A stretch of 64,000 nt of DNA from positions 186,001-250,000 of the forward strand of contig NZ_JBMPGS010000001.1 in assembly GCF_049680855.1 (NCBI RefSeq), in the 5' to 3' direction. Positions 34,019-42,575 of the stretch are shown here, piece by piece. This DNA is from Salinimicrobium sp049680855. Lineage in GTDB: Bacteria; Bacteroidota; Bacteroidia; Flavobacteriales; Flavobacteriaceae. Below the pieces are notes generated by a model. That model was not told the DNA's origin. It made no database searches and worked only from the letters and a program-made list of their open reading frames with translations. How positions within the stretch are numbered: the first letter of the stretch is position 1; every line of letters starts with the position of its first letter. A program made the translations under genes and the position numbers.

Positions 34019-35179
34019 TTAATGCTCCAGCCAGGACTGGTGATAAGTTTCATCGGCAATTTTCATGGCTTCCTCGGTAACCATCAAAGGTTTAAAAGTA
34101 TCTACCATGACCGCCAGTTCTTCTGTTTTGGTTTGACCTATACTTCTCTCTACGGCTCCCGGATGCGGCCCATGCGGAATTCCCGCCGGGTGCAGCGAAA
34201 TATGACCAGCTTCAATATCATTCCGGCTCATAAAATCGCCATCCACATAGTAAAGCACCTCATCACTGTCAATATTACTATGATTATACGGCGCCGGAAT
34301 ACTCTCCGGGTGATAATCATATAACCTGGGACAAAAAGAACAAACCACAAAAGCATCGGTTTCAAAATTTTGATGCACCGGTGGCGGTTGATGGATTCTT
34401 CCTGTAATGGGTTCAAAGTCATGTATGGAAAAGGCATAGGGATAATTGTACCCGTCATAACCCACCACATCAAAAGGATGTGAAGCATAGATCATATCGA
34501 AGATCCTTCCTTTTTTCTTGATTTTAATAAGAAAATCACCGTTCTCATTATTGGTTTCAAGCTCGTAAGGCTGGCGAATATCTCTTTCAGAAAAAGGAGA
34601 ATGTTCCTGCAACTGTCCAAAATAATTGCGGTATTTTTTAGGGGTGTAAATGGGTCGTCGTGATTCTACGATAAATAACCGGTTCACCTCATCATCAAAA
34701 TCCAATTTATAAATGGTACCTCTGGGAATTACTAAGTAATCGCCATACTTAAAATCCAGATTTCCCAGGTGCGTCCTTAATTTTCCACTTCCTTTATGAA
34801 CAAATAGCAGTTCGTCGGAATCTGAATTTTTATAAAAGTATTCTGTAGTAGATTGTTGCGGAGCAGCCAGAACGATATCCACATCTGAATTGCTGAGTAC
34901 CACCTTCCGACTTTCAAGATAATCAGGTTCCGGTTTCACCTGGAAACCCTTAAACCTGTAAGATTGAATGTTGTCTTCTTTTGCTATTTTTGGGCGTACA
35001 TCATAACTACCCTTTATTTCCTTCACCTGCGTTGGCCGCTGTTCATGGTACATATTAGAAGACATTCCATCAAAACCAATAGTTCCAAACAGCTGTTCAT
35101 AATACAAGCTGCCATCGGGTTTTTTAAAAATGGTATGTCTTTTTGGAGGGATCTTTCCTAGTTTATGATAAAATGGCAT
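34019..35179 (-). CDS. hmgA: homogentisate 1,2-dioxygenase
   Basis: Opens the ring of homogentisate to maleylacetoacetate. The start at 35179 gives MPFYHKLGKIPPKRHT, as in bacterial homologues; an ATG at 35233 adds 18 residues. The cupin iron-site region contains GRIHQPPPVHQNF and LHPAGIPHGPHPGAVE. At 386 residues it is shorter than human HGD but normal for this bacterial branch. The following enzymes of the pathway (maleylacetoacetate isomerase, fumarylacetoacetase) are not in the window. Confidence 0.93.
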   Translation of the reverse strand: MPFYHKLGKIPPKRHTIFKKPDGSLYYEQLFGTIGFDGMSSNMYHEQRPTQVKEIKGSYDVRPKIAKEDNIQSYRFKGFQVKPEPDYLESRKVVLSNSDVDIVLAAPQQSTTEYFYKNSDSDELLFVHKGSGKLRTHLGNLDFKYGDYLVIPRGTIYKLDFDDEVNRLFIVESRRPIYTPKKYRNYFGQLQEHSPFSERDIRQPYELETNNENGDFLIKIKKKGRIFDMIYASHPFDVVGYDGYNYPYAFSIHDFEPITGRIHQPPPVHQNFETDAFVVCSFCPRLYDYHPESIPAPYNHSNIDSDEVLYYVDGDFMSRNDIEAGHISLHPAGIPHGPHPGAVERSIGQTKTEELAVMVDTFKPLMVTEEAMKIADETYHQSWLEH

Positions 35180-35291
35180 AATTGGAGTTTTAACTGAAAA
35201 CGTTTTCGTGACTTGTAAAGAGAAACCAGACATCCGCTTTCGCTTAGTTACAAATATCGGAAAATTTTGTGTGATTTATAATTAAAGAAAT

Positions 35292-37514
35292 CTAAAACCA
35301 GAAACCTATACTAAAATACCAGTGACTGTTTCTGGTATCTGGTGAATAGGAATATTTCGCCTCAATAGGCCCCATAAAAGTTTCCAGTGCATAACCTAAA
35401 GCGTAGCCGGAATATTTGGGTAAAGAGAACCATTTTCCGCTTCCGTAGAGATCATTATCCACGTTTGCAAAATTAGCGCTTGCCACCAGGTGATTTTTTC
35501 TAAAAATCTCATAATCCAGCTCTACCATGCTTTTCACATAACTGTCACCAGAGAGTTCCAGGAAATCATACCCGTAGAAAGGGAAAATATTATTGATAAA
35601 ATCATTCCCGTAGCCACCCAGCAGGAAGTGCAAAGAATTGCTGCTGTTCTTTCCAAAATGGAATCCTGTGCCCGTCGAAAGCCTGGTGGTAAACCTCCTG
35701 CTTGGTGAAAATGCATATCCTAAATCCCCTTTTACGATAGAAAATTCTGAAAAGTCTTCATTATAATCTGAAGACAGCAGGTACAAGTGAAAATCTCCAT
35801 TAAAATAAAATCCGCTTCCGGGGAAAAACCTGTTGTCATAGCTGTCAAACTTGAGGTAGCTGAAAGTACTGAAATAACTGCTCCTGTCAAAAACAGTAGA
35901 AGGCACAGTACTTTCAGAGTCACTAATGGTTTCTGAAGAAACCTCCAGAAACTTATGTTCCGCTCCTACTCCAATAGAAAAAACCTGCTCAAACAGGGTT
36001 TCAAAATATAATTGGTTTGTAACATCCTTATAATCTATGGAAATCCTATTAAGGTTGATTTGGGAAAATTGGGGAGAGGTTTCGGTAAAATCAATGCCTA
36101 CACTTTTATTAAAGCTGTTATACCTGGACCTTACGCCCACGCTCCAGTAATATCCCTTATCCCAGTAATATTCAAAATTATACCTGAAGTTATCTCCTAA
36201 AACTACATCTAAAGAAGCCAGATCGTTTGTAAACAAAAGACTTTTACGGGTAAGATTGACCAACGCCCCGCTTTTATATAGATCATCGTAATGCAGTGCC
36301 ATTTGGAGAAAGGTCTTATTTACTTTTTCCTCCAAATCAAGCTCCATCACATACCCACCATTCAACGGAATCAATTTGTAATTCACCCTATTGAAGTTTC
36401 CTGTAGCCGATAAATTATTAATCCCCAAAACAAAGCTTCTGTAAGACACTTTTGAAGGGTAACGAATTTTGAGCTTCCCAAGCACGTATGCCCGGGGATA
36501 GGAATGATTTCCAGTAATGCGTATATCTGCGATGTATAAACTGTCAACTTCTTTGATCACCAGCTGCTCCCTAGGCTCCTTTTTCTGTAAGCGGGCGATT
36601 TCCTGTAGTTCGTTCAACTTTTTGCGGGCCGCCTCTTCGCCGGCATCAATTATTTTTCTTCCGCGGTCAAAAGACATTACTCCAAAAGGCGCGATGGGCG
36701 GATCAATATAAACATCGGTCTCTTCCACCTTTTCTTTCATGTCTTTCACGGTTCGGAAGTTGCTTATCTGGGTGAGGATCTCAAACGCGGAAGAAAGATC
36801 ATCCCTTCCCGATAAACTATCCTGAACATCTACGCCAATAATAATATCGGCGCCTCTCTTCCTCATTTCTTCTACAGGAAAATTGTTGACTACACCCCCA
36901 TCTGTCAGCAGTTTTCCATTTACGATCACGGGGCTGAATAAAGTGGGAATAGCAGAACTAGCCAACACAGCCTGCGGCAAATGGCCACTATCTAAGATCA
37001 CTTCTTCGCCGGTTTCCACGTTTGTGGCGACACAAAAAAAAGGAATGGGCAGTTCTTCAAAGTTGTTACGATCTGCGAGGTGAAGCGTAAGTTCAGACAT
37101 CATATTATATACATTCTGCCCGCGGGATATCCCCGACGGAAAAGAAATATGAAAATTATCAAAAGGCAACCTTACGGCATATTTTTCAGCATCATTTCTT
37201 TCATAGAAAGTGCGCGAACCGCGTGGCAATTCATCCTGGATAAGAACGTTAAAATTTGTCATTTCAAAGATACTGTCCAGCTGCTGTGCCGAATAACCTG
37301 CAGCATAGAGAGAACCCACAATAGCACCCATACTTGTGCCGCCAATGTAATCTATTTGCACCCCGGCTTCCTCCAGCACTTTTAAGGCCCCAATATGAGC
37401 CAGTCCCTTTGCGCCACCACCACTTAAAACAAGGCCTACCTTAGGATCTCCCTTCTCCTGCGAAAAAGCGATACAGCTGAAGAACAGAAAAAGAAAAGAT
37501 ACCTTTTTTATCAT
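35292..37514 (-). CDS. patatin-like phospholipase fused to an outer-membrane barrel (type Vd-like)
   Basis: A 740-residue exported protein. The patatin domain has the oxyanion motif GLVLSGGGAKGLAHIGAL, the nucleophile GGTSMGAIVG and the DGG dyad motif LLTDGGVVNNFP. A POTRA-like part near residues 330-400 (IADIRITGNHSYPRAYVLGK) and a BamA/TamA-like barrel ending HWYFSIGFWF follow. This is the PlpD/type Vd layout: the barrel anchors or exports a lipase. The stop codon overlaps no neighbour, but the start overlaps the uvrC stop by 4 bases. Confidence 0.9.
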   Translation of the reverse strand: MIKKVSFLFLFFSCIAFSQEKGDPKVGLVLSGGGAKGLAHIGALKVLEEAGVQIDYIGGTSMGAIVGSLYAAGYSAQQLDSIFEMTNFNVLIQDELPRGSRTFYERNDAEKYAVRLPFDNFHISFPSGISRGQNVYNMMSELTLHLADRNNFEELPIPFFCVATNVETGEEVILDSGHLPQAVLASSAIPTLFSPVIVNGKLLTDGGVVNNFPVEEMRKRGADIIIGVDVQDSLSGRDDLSSAFEILTQISNFRTVKDMKEKVEETDVYIDPPIAPFGVMSFDRGRKIIDAGEEAARKKLNELQEIARLQKKEPREQLVIKEVDSLYIADIRITGNHSYPRAYVLGKLKIRYPSKVSYRSFVLGINNLSATGNFNRVNYKLIPLNGGYVMELDLEEKVNKTFLQMALHYDDLYKSGALVNLTRKSLLFTNDLASLDVVLGDNFRYNFEYYWDKGYYWSVGVRSRYNSFNKSVGIDFTETSPQFSQINLNRISIDYKDVTNQLYFETLFEQVFSIGVGAEHKFLEVSSETISDSESTVPSTVFDRSSYFSTFSYLKFDSYDNRFFPGSGFYFNGDFHLYLLSSDYNEDFSEFSIVKGDLGYAFSPSRRFTTRLSTGTGFHFGKNSSNSLHFLLGGYGNDFINNIFPFYGYDFLELSGDSYVKSMVELDYEIFRKNHLVASANFANVDNDLYGSGKWFSLPKYSGYALGYALETFMGPIEAKYSYSPDTRNSHWYFSIGFWF

Positions 37515-39304
37515 TTTTCGTGGTAATGCTTATAGACGATCCCCGCTTTGGATTTTCCCACCACTGCAGCAAGTTCATCCATACTTGCCTGTTTTACCCT
37601 CTTTAAAGATCGGAAATTCTTTAGCAATTCCACCACCGTTTTTTCTCCAATCCCCGCAATGGTTTCCAGTTCTGTATTTAACGCGGTACTACTGCGTTTG
37701 TTCCTGTGAAAAGTAATCCCGAAGCGGTGCGCTTCATTCCGAAGGTGCTGAATAATTTTTAAAGACTCAGATTTTTTATCAAGATAAAGCGGAATAGAGT
37801 CCCCGGGATAAAAGATCTCCTCCAGGCGTTTGGCTATTCCAATGATCGCAATTTTTCCTCGTAAATCCAGAACTTCCAGCGCCTTTACTGCGGAGGAAAG
37901 CTGGCCTTTCCCGCCATCTACAATAATCAACTGTGGCAAAGGCTCTCCTTCTTCCAGCAGTCTGCGATAGCGCCTAAACACCACTTCTTCCATAGAAGCA
38001 AAGTCATTAGGCCCTTCTACCGACTTTATATTAAATTTTCGATAGTCTTTTTTGCTGGGCTTGCCATCTTTGAAAACCACACAGGCAGCCACAGGATTAG
38101 ACCCCTGGATGTTGGAATTATCAAAACATTCTATATGCCGCGGTTCCTCTTTAAGCCTCAAATCCTTTTTCATCTGTGCCATGATCCTTTTCACATGCCT
38201 GTCGGGATCAACGATCTTCATTTGCTTAAAACGCTCCTGCCTAAAATATTTTGCATTTCGGGTAGAGAGATCCACAATTTGCTTTTTATCCCCCAGTTTT
38301 GGAATGGTCACTTTAATATCCTCTCCCACATCTACCTTAAAAGGCACATAAATTTCGCGGGTATGAGAATTAAAGCGCTGCCGGATTTCAGTAATTCCAA
38401 GTTCAAGAAGTTCCTGCTCTGTTTCGTCCAGCTTCTTTTTCATTTCAATGGTATGCGCCCGTATAATAGCGCCATGAGACAGCTGCAGAAAGTTCACATA
38501 ACCATACTCTTCATCTGTCACAATAGAAAATACATCTACGTTATTGATCTTGGGATTTACCACAGTAGATTTAGACTGGTAGTTCTCTAAAACATCAATT
38601 TTTGATTTGATTTTTTGAGCTTCTTCAAATTCCATCTTTTCTGCATGCAGCTTCATTTGCTGCCGAAAACCTTGCAAGGAATCTTTAAAATTCCCTTTGA
38701 CGATTTGCCGTATTGCGTCAATCTTTTTTAGGTACTCCTCCTCGGCCTCGTTAGCTTCACAAGGCCCCTGGCAATTACCCAGGTGATATTCCAGGCACAC
38801 TTTGTATTTTCCGTTCCTTATTTTTTCTTCAGAAAGGTCATAATTACAGGTCCTTAGTTGATAAAGCCCCTTGATGAGATCCAGCAAAGTGTTCACCGTT
38901 TTAAAACTGGTGTAGGGCCCATAATATTCACTCCCGTCCTTTACAAGACGGCGTGTAGGAAAAACCCGTGGAAAACGTTCATTTTTGATGCATATCCAGG
39001 GATAGGTTTTATCATCCTTCAGCATCACATTGAAGCGTGGCTGTAATTTTTTGATAAGATTGTTCTCCAGCAACAAAGCATCTGTTTCTGAAGAGACCAC
39101 GATATGCCTTATCTCGTGAATCTTCTTTACCATGACCCGAATACGCTGACTGTCATTGTTCTTGGTAAAATAAGAAGTGACGCGTTTTTTAAGGTTTTTG
39201 GCTTTTCCTACGTAAAGAATCTTTCCGTTCTTGTCGAAATACTGGTATACGCCCGGGCTCTCGGGAAGGGTTTTTAACTGTAGTTCTACATTAGGTTTTT
39301 CCAT
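37511..39304 (-). CDS. uvrC: excinuclease ABC subunit C
   Basis: UvrC makes both incisions in nucleotide excision repair. The 597 residues contain the GIY-YIG domain (PGVYQYFDKNGKILYVGKAK), the Cys-rich RTCNYDLSEEKIRNGKYKVC and YHLGNCQGPC region, a UVR motif near residue 215, the RNase H-like half (HIECFDNSNIQGSNPVAACV and LIIVDGGKGQLSSA) and C-terminal HhH motifs (TIAGIGEKTVVELLKNF). Its end overlaps the patatin gene start. Confidence 0.97.
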   Translation of the reverse strand: MEKPNVELQLKTLPESPGVYQYFDKNGKILYVGKAKNLKKRVTSYFTKNNDSQRIRVMVKKIHEIRHIVVSSETDALLLENNLIKKLQPRFNVMLKDDKTYPWICIKNERFPRVFPTRRLVKDGSEYYGPYTSFKTVNTLLDLIKGLYQLRTCNYDLSEEKIRNGKYKVCLEYHLGNCQGPCEANEAEEEYLKKIDAIRQIVKGNFKDSLQGFRQQMKLHAEKMEFEEAQKIKSKIDVLENYQSKSTVVNPKINNVDVFSIVTDEEYGYVNFLQLSHGAIIRAHTIEMKKKLDETEQELLELGITEIRQRFNSHTREIYVPFKVDVGEDIKVTIPKLGDKKQIVDLSTRNAKYFRQERFKQMKIVDPDRHVKRIMAQMKKDLRLKEEPRHIECFDNSNIQGSNPVAACVVFKDGKPSKKDYRKFNIKSVEGPNDFASMEEVVFRRYRRLLEEGEPLPQLIIVDGGKGQLSSAVKALEVLDLRGKIAIIGIAKRLEEIFYPGDSIPLYLDKKSESLKIIQHLRNEAHRFGITFHRNKRSSTALNTELETIAGIGEKTVVELLKNFRSLKRVKQASMDELAAVVGKSKAGIVYKHYHEK

Positions 39305-39690
39305 TGATCCAAAGGTAAAATTTAATAAAGCCGAAGAGAATCCAGCCGCTTCTGAATAATGTTAATTTTTTCTTAATTCAAGAAGCACCACTGCCAAGAA
39401 CCGCTTCTTTATGTTGATGCGAAATCTTTTCAGATTGGAAGAGAACGTAAAAAAACCTGCCTTTCTTACCTCCATAGAAAAGTGAGGCCGCATGAAATGT
39501 ATGAAAACCAGCTACTCAAAAAGTCGATTTTCCGAAGCAATTCTTCCGCACATCTTCTTCATAACCTGCTCCAAAAATGCCATTTTTGAAGATTTAAAAG
39601 TAACTTTATTCATGAAATGTATTGAAATTCAGCATTATATTTTGATAAATAGTTAAGATTAAAACATTCTTGTTTTATTAACTTGCAGCC
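39305..39690. other. 386-base intergenic region with short repeats
   Basis: No gene is visible here between divergent uvrC and the RimK operon. Two direct repeats starting CATGAAATGTAT lie near 39490 and 39612. A palindromic TCAAAAAG...TTTTCCGAAGCA stretch lies near 39515, and a copy of the dispersed palindrome at 39571-39590. The last part should hold the operon promoter, but no clear TAnnTTTG box is seen. Confidence 0.5.
39571..39590. repeat. dispersed palindrome copy 2
   Basis: CCAAAAATGCCATTTTTGAA, the same near-palindrome as at 11634-11653. Confidence 0.6.
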
Positions 39691-40116
39691 ATGGAAAAAC
39701 GAATGATTGGTCGTTATGACAGGGCAGATTTTCCCGATTTGCACTTAAACGATATTTCAGTAAAGGTTGATACCGGTGCCTATACTTCGTCCATCCACTG
39801 TGATAACATTACAGAAGAAGAAGGAGTGCTAAAATGCACTTTTTTGGATGAGGAGCATCCGCTGTACAACGGCAGGGAATTTACCTTTACAGATTATGAC
39901 ATCGTTTTTGTAAAGTCCAGTAACGGGATGGTACAAAAAAGATATCAAATACAAACAAAAATCACCATTTTTGACCGTACTTACAAGATTTCACTTTCGC
40001 TCTCTGCCCGCCAGGAAATGAGATTTCCTGTGCTGCTAGGAAGAAAATTTCTCACTAAAAAATTCATTGTTGATACCGAATTTTTCGATGTATCAGCCAA
40101 TCAACGTATCGAATGA
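39691..40116 (+). CDS. RimK-associated retropepsin-like zinc/aspartic protease
   Basis: A 141-residue protein of the family annotated as ATP-dependent zinc protease. The active-site-like DTGAYTSSIHC near residue 28-38 resembles retropepsin D(T/S)GA motifs. The C-terminal part has PVLLGRKFLTKKFIVD. In Pseudomonas a relative, RimB, acts with RimK to trim glutamate tails on ribosomal protein S6. Here the gene overlaps the RimK homologue by 4 bases, which supports a joint role. Confidence 0.85.
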   Translation: MEKRMIGRYDRADFPDLHLNDISVKVDTGAYTSSIHCDNITEEEGVLKCTFLDEEHPLYNGREFTFTDYDIVFVKSSNGMVQKRYQIQTKITIFDRTYKISLSLSARQEMRFPVLLGRKFLTKKFIVDTEFFDVSANQRIE

Positions 40117-40985
40117 ACATACGAATCTTATCCAGGAACAGCAATCTATATTCCACTCAGCGGCTTATAGAAGCTGCAAGAGCAAGGAAACATGATATAG
40201 AGGTCATCGACCCTTTAAAATGTGACCTCATCATTGAGAAAAAACATCCTTCTATTTTCTATAGAGGAAGACATCTTGAAAATACCGATGCGGTCATTCC
40301 CAGAATTGGTGCTTCGGTTACTTTCTACGGAACCGCGGTAGTTCGACAATTTGAAATGATGGGCGTTTTCACCACCACTGAGTCTCAATCTCTCGTGCGA
40401 AGCCGTGATAAGTTAAGAAGTCTGCAGGTGCTTTCCCGCGCCAGACTAGGATTGCCTAAAACGGTTTTTACCAATTATTCCAAAGATGTTGGGGAAGTTA
40501 TTGATCATGTGGGCGGGGCACCTCTTATTATTAAATTACTTGAAGGCACTCAAGGGCTTGGAGTTGTATTGGCTGAAACCAAGAACGCGGCAGAATCTGT
40601 CATTGAAGCTTTTAACGGACTCCAGGCGAGGGTGATCGTGCAGGAATTTATCAAAGAGGCCGGCGGTGCCGATATTAGAGTGCTGGTAGTTGACGGCCAC
40701 GTAGTAGGAGCCATGAAGCGGCAGGGAAAAGAAGGAGAATTCCGAAGTAATTTGCACCGCGGTGGTTCGGCATCTGTCATTCAGCTGACGGATGATGAAG
40801 AAAATGCCGCCATTAAAGCTGCTAAAGCAATGGGGCTCGGTGTTGCGGGGGTTGACATGCTACAAAGCTCAAGGGGGCCGCTAATCCTCGAGGTAAATTC
40901 TTCCCCGGGACTTGAAGGCATTGAAAAAGCTACCGGAAAAGACATTGCAAAAACCATTATAAGATATATTGAAAGAAATATGTAG
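40113..40985 (+). CDS. rimK: RimK-type ATP-grasp glutamate ligase
   Basis: A 290-residue ATP-grasp enzyme. RimK adds glutamates to the C-terminus of ribosomal protein S6 or makes poly-glutamate. Visible features are TTESQSLVRSRDKLRSLQVL, the nucleotide site IKLLEGTQGLGVVLAE, VQEFIKEAGGADIRVLVVDG and the metal-binding LILEVNSSPGLEGIE. The ATGA overlap with the upstream protease indicates coupled translation. Other RimK-family products (for example coenzyme or peptide glutamylation) cannot be excluded. Confidence 0.9.
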   Translation: MNIRILSRNSNLYSTQRLIEAARARKHDIEVIDPLKCDLIIEKKHPSIFYRGRHLENTDAVIPRIGASVTFYGTAVVRQFEMMGVFTTTESQSLVRSRDKLRSLQVLSRARLGLPKTVFTNYSKDVGEVIDHVGGAPLIIKLLEGTQGLGVVLAETKNAAESVIEAFNGLQARVIVQEFIKEAGGADIRVLVVDGHVVGAMKRQGKEGEFRSNLHRGGSASVIQLTDDEENAAIKAAKAMGLGVAGVDMLQSSRGPLILEVNSSPGLEGIEKATGKDIAKTIIRYIERNM

Positions 40986-40988
40986 CCC

Positions 40989-41978
40989 ATGGCTTCCATA
41001 GACGAAAATAACGTTCTTGAAATTTTAGGTAAAAGAATTCCCCCGGGAAAAGGCGCTACTATTAATTTCAACATGGCAAAGCTTTACACCGCTACCTCGG
41101 TAGAAGTGCCAATAATTATCGAAAGGGCAAAAAAACCGGGACCTGTGGTTCTTATAACTGCAGGAATTCACGGCGATGAGATCAACGGCGTTGAAGTGGT
41201 GCGGCAAATCATTGTCAAGGAAATCAACAAACCCGCGATAGGAACAATTATTTGCATTCCTATTATCAACGTCTTTGGATTCCTTAATAAAACACGAGAA
41301 TTCCCTGATGGGCGCGATCTCAATCGAAGTTTCCCGGGATCCAAAAATGGCTCTTTGGCCAGCCGTTTTGCCTACCAGTTTGTTCAGAAGATTTTACCCG
41401 TAGCAAATTTTTGCCTGGATTTTCACACCGGTGGCGCCAGCAGGTTTAATGCACCTCAAATACGCGTGGTAAGAGGAGATGAGGATGCTCTGCATTATGC
41501 AAAAATCTTTAATTCGCCTTTTACTGTTTTATCCAAAACCATCAATAAATCCTATAGAGAAACCTGCACAAAACATGGAAAACATGTGCTCCTTTACGAA
41601 GGAGGAAAATCTAACGACAGCAACAAAGACATTGCCAGGAATGGCGTGGAAGGTGCTATGCGCATCCTCGCCCATTTTGGAATGCTCAAGCAAAAGTTTG
41701 AAGTTCCTGAGCCTAAAGGAGAAACGGTGATCATCGAAAACAGCTCCTGGATGAGGGCCAAATACAGCGGCTTATTGCACGTCAAGATCCCCTGTGGAAA
41801 ACACGTTGAGAAAGGGGAATATATTGCGATTATTACAGATCCTTACGGGAAGTTGCGCCACAAAGTAAAGGCACCAAACGAAGGCTACATTATTAACGTG
41901 AACGAATCTCCAATCGTTTACCAGGGAGATGCCATTTTCCATTTATCAAGTGTAAACAAAACGTATGACGAAGAATGA
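40989..41978 (+). CDS. succinylglutamate desuccinylase/aspartoacylase family zinc peptidase
   Basis: A 329-residue M14-like zinc hydrolase. Zinc ligands are His and Glu in TAGIHGDEINGVEVVRQI and His in CLDFHTGGASRF; RDLNRSFPG supplies the substrate-binding Arg. The C-terminal 90 residues look like a biotinyl/lipoyl-type barrel. Family members release amino acids from acyl or glutamyl bonds. Its position 3 bases after rimK suggests it may remove what RimK adds; this is inference. Confidence 0.88.
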   Translation: MASIDENNVLEILGKRIPPGKGATINFNMAKLYTATSVEVPIIIERAKKPGPVVLITAGIHGDEINGVEVVRQIIVKEINKPAIGTIICIPIINVFGFLNKTREFPDGRDLNRSFPGSKNGSLASRFAYQFVQKILPVANFCLDFHTGGASRFNAPQIRVVRGDEDALHYAKIFNSPFTVLSKTINKSYRETCTKHGKHVLLYEGGKSNDSNKDIARNGVEGAMRILAHFGMLKQKFEVPEPKGETVIIENSSWMRAKYSGLLHVKIPCGKHVEKGEYIAIITDPYGKLRHKVKAPNEGYIINVNESPIVYQGDAIFHLSSVNKTYDEE

Positions 41979-42537
41979 AGCCCGGCTGAAATATAAAAAG
42001 CTTAGACAAGAACTTTCTTCAGAAGAAATTGAAGTACAAAGTCTTGAAATTGCCAATAACCTTTTAAAGTTACCTGTTTGGGAATACTCCTACTTCCACC
42101 TCTTTTTAAGCATTACTCAAAAAAAGGAAATAGATACCGAGTTCATTCTGCAAATTCTCCATGGAAAAGACAAGGAAATTGTAGTTTCCAAAACAGACTT
42201 TGAGAATTTTAAACTTACTAACTACTTACTTACAGATTCTACGGTGCTTCGGAAAAACAAGTATGGCATTCCAGAACCTGTAGATGGCATTGAGGTACCA
42301 CCACAAAAAATCGATGTGGTTTTTATTCCGTTGCTGGCCTTTGACGAAAAAGGAAACCGTGTAGGCTACGGAAAAGGCTTTTACGATCGTTTTTTGAGCA
42401 GCTGCAGCGTGGAAACAGTAAAAGTGGGATTATCTTTCTTCGAAGCCGAACCTGAAATTTCCGAAATTTCAGAAGATGACATTCCGCTGGATTTTTGTGT
42501 GACTCCTACAAAAATTTATAGCTTTAAAAGTTTGTAA
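41965..42537 (+). CDS. 5-formyltetrahydrofolate cyclo-ligase
   Basis: Converts 5-formyl-THF to 5,10-methenyl-THF with ATP. The 190-residue protein has the N-terminal RLKYKKLRQELSSEE, the PLLAFDEKGNRVGYGKGFYDRFL signature (shown in part) and a normal length. Its start overlaps the preceding gene by 14 bases. The usual symbols fthC or ygfA/fau vary, so none is given. Confidence 0.93.
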   Translation: MTKNEARLKYKKLRQELSSEEIEVQSLEIANNLLKLPVWEYSYFHLFLSITQKKEIDTEFILQILHGKDKEIVVSKTDFENFKLTNYLLTDSTVLRKNKYGIPEPVDGIEVPPQKIDVVFIPLLAFDEKGNRVGYGKGFYDRFLSSCSVETVKVGLSFFEAEPEISEISEDDIPLDFCVTPTKIYSFKSL

Positions 42538-42575
42538 AAGCCGTTTTTTCGGCTACTTTTAATGCACCAATCGAA

